Below are positions 6,625 to 6,704 of a stretch of 6,704 bases of DNA, one piece after another. The stretch is from contig JALWOO010000245.1 in the NCBI GenBank assembly GCA_027083485.1, positions 1 through 6,704 on the forward strand, given 5' to 3'. Numbering within the stretch: position 1 is the first letter of the stretch; each line of letters begins with the position of its first letter. Origin of the DNA: Amylibacter sp. (GTDB lineage Bacteria; Pseudomonadota; Alphaproteobacteria; Rhodobacterales; Rhodobacteraceae). The notes beneath the pieces were generated by a model. It searched no databases and was not told where the DNA came from. It saw nothing but the letters and a program-made list of their open reading frames with translations. The translations under genes and the position numbers were made by a program.

Positions 6625-6704
6625 TTGTATTTCTCCGAAAAAATAAGCACATAAAACGTATAAGTTCTTTAATTAGTTTAGAAAGTTTATGATAAATAAT
6701 CTGT
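6625..6704. other. AT-rich non-coding segment at right edge, possible origin or divergent promoter region
   Basis: By hand count only 18 of these 80 bases are G or C, far below the surrounding genes. No open reading frame, iteron set or clear DnaA box (TTWTNCACA) is visible. AT-rich DNA next to a plasmid partition operon is often part of the replication origin or the promoter of the divergent replication gene, but the window stops before either can be shown. Confidence 0.35.

Noticed and set aside
6625..6704. Iterons or DnaA boxes marking an origin
   Set aside because: I searched by eye for repeated 8-20 base units and for TTWTNCACA and found none convincing; only the low G+C content remains.

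Overview
The window looks like part of a plasmid or chromid from an alphaproteobacterium, most likely a member of the Rhodobacterales (Roseobacter group). This placement rests on remembered resemblance of the ParA, ParB and class IV aminotransferase proteins to that group, plus moderately GC-rich coding DNA. No database search was possible. It holds one truncated and five complete protein genes, and I see no tRNA, rRNA, CRISPR array, transposon or insertion sequence.

Layout. (i) 1-232, minus strand: the start of an exported di-heme cytochrome c peroxidase-like gene that runs off the left edge. (ii) 233-306: a short divergent control region. (iii) 307-3058, plus strand: xylB (xylulokinase) and xylA (xylose isomerase), one base apart. 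Together they convert D-xylose to D-xylulose and then to D-xylulose 5-phosphate, which enters the pentose phosphate pathway. (iv) 3116-4027, plus strand: a class IV PLP-dependent aminotransferase, possibly co-transcribed with xylBA, with unknown substrate. (v) 4043-6500, minus strand: a parA-parB partition operon with overlapping genes. (vi) 6501-6704: a non-coding region with a candidate parA promoter, a 16-bp palindrome and a very AT-rich right edge.

The most notable structure is a perfect 16-bp palindrome, GTTTCGCGCGCGAAAC, present exactly twice. One copy (4027-4042) fills the gap between the aminotransferase and parB stop codons. The other (6609-6624) lies upstream of parA. The two therefore bracket the parAB operon and are strong candidates for the centromere-like parS sites bound by ParB. 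They keep the GTTTC/GAAAC arms of the common chromosomal parS but have a central spacer two bases longer. Extra half-sites in inverted orientation surround the 4027 copy.

Functionally, parA, parB and the palindromes form a self-contained DNA segregation cassette that would keep this replicon in the cell. The xylose genes are accessory catabolic cargo next to it. A replication initiator gene would be expected close by, possibly just beyond position 6704, but none is visible here.
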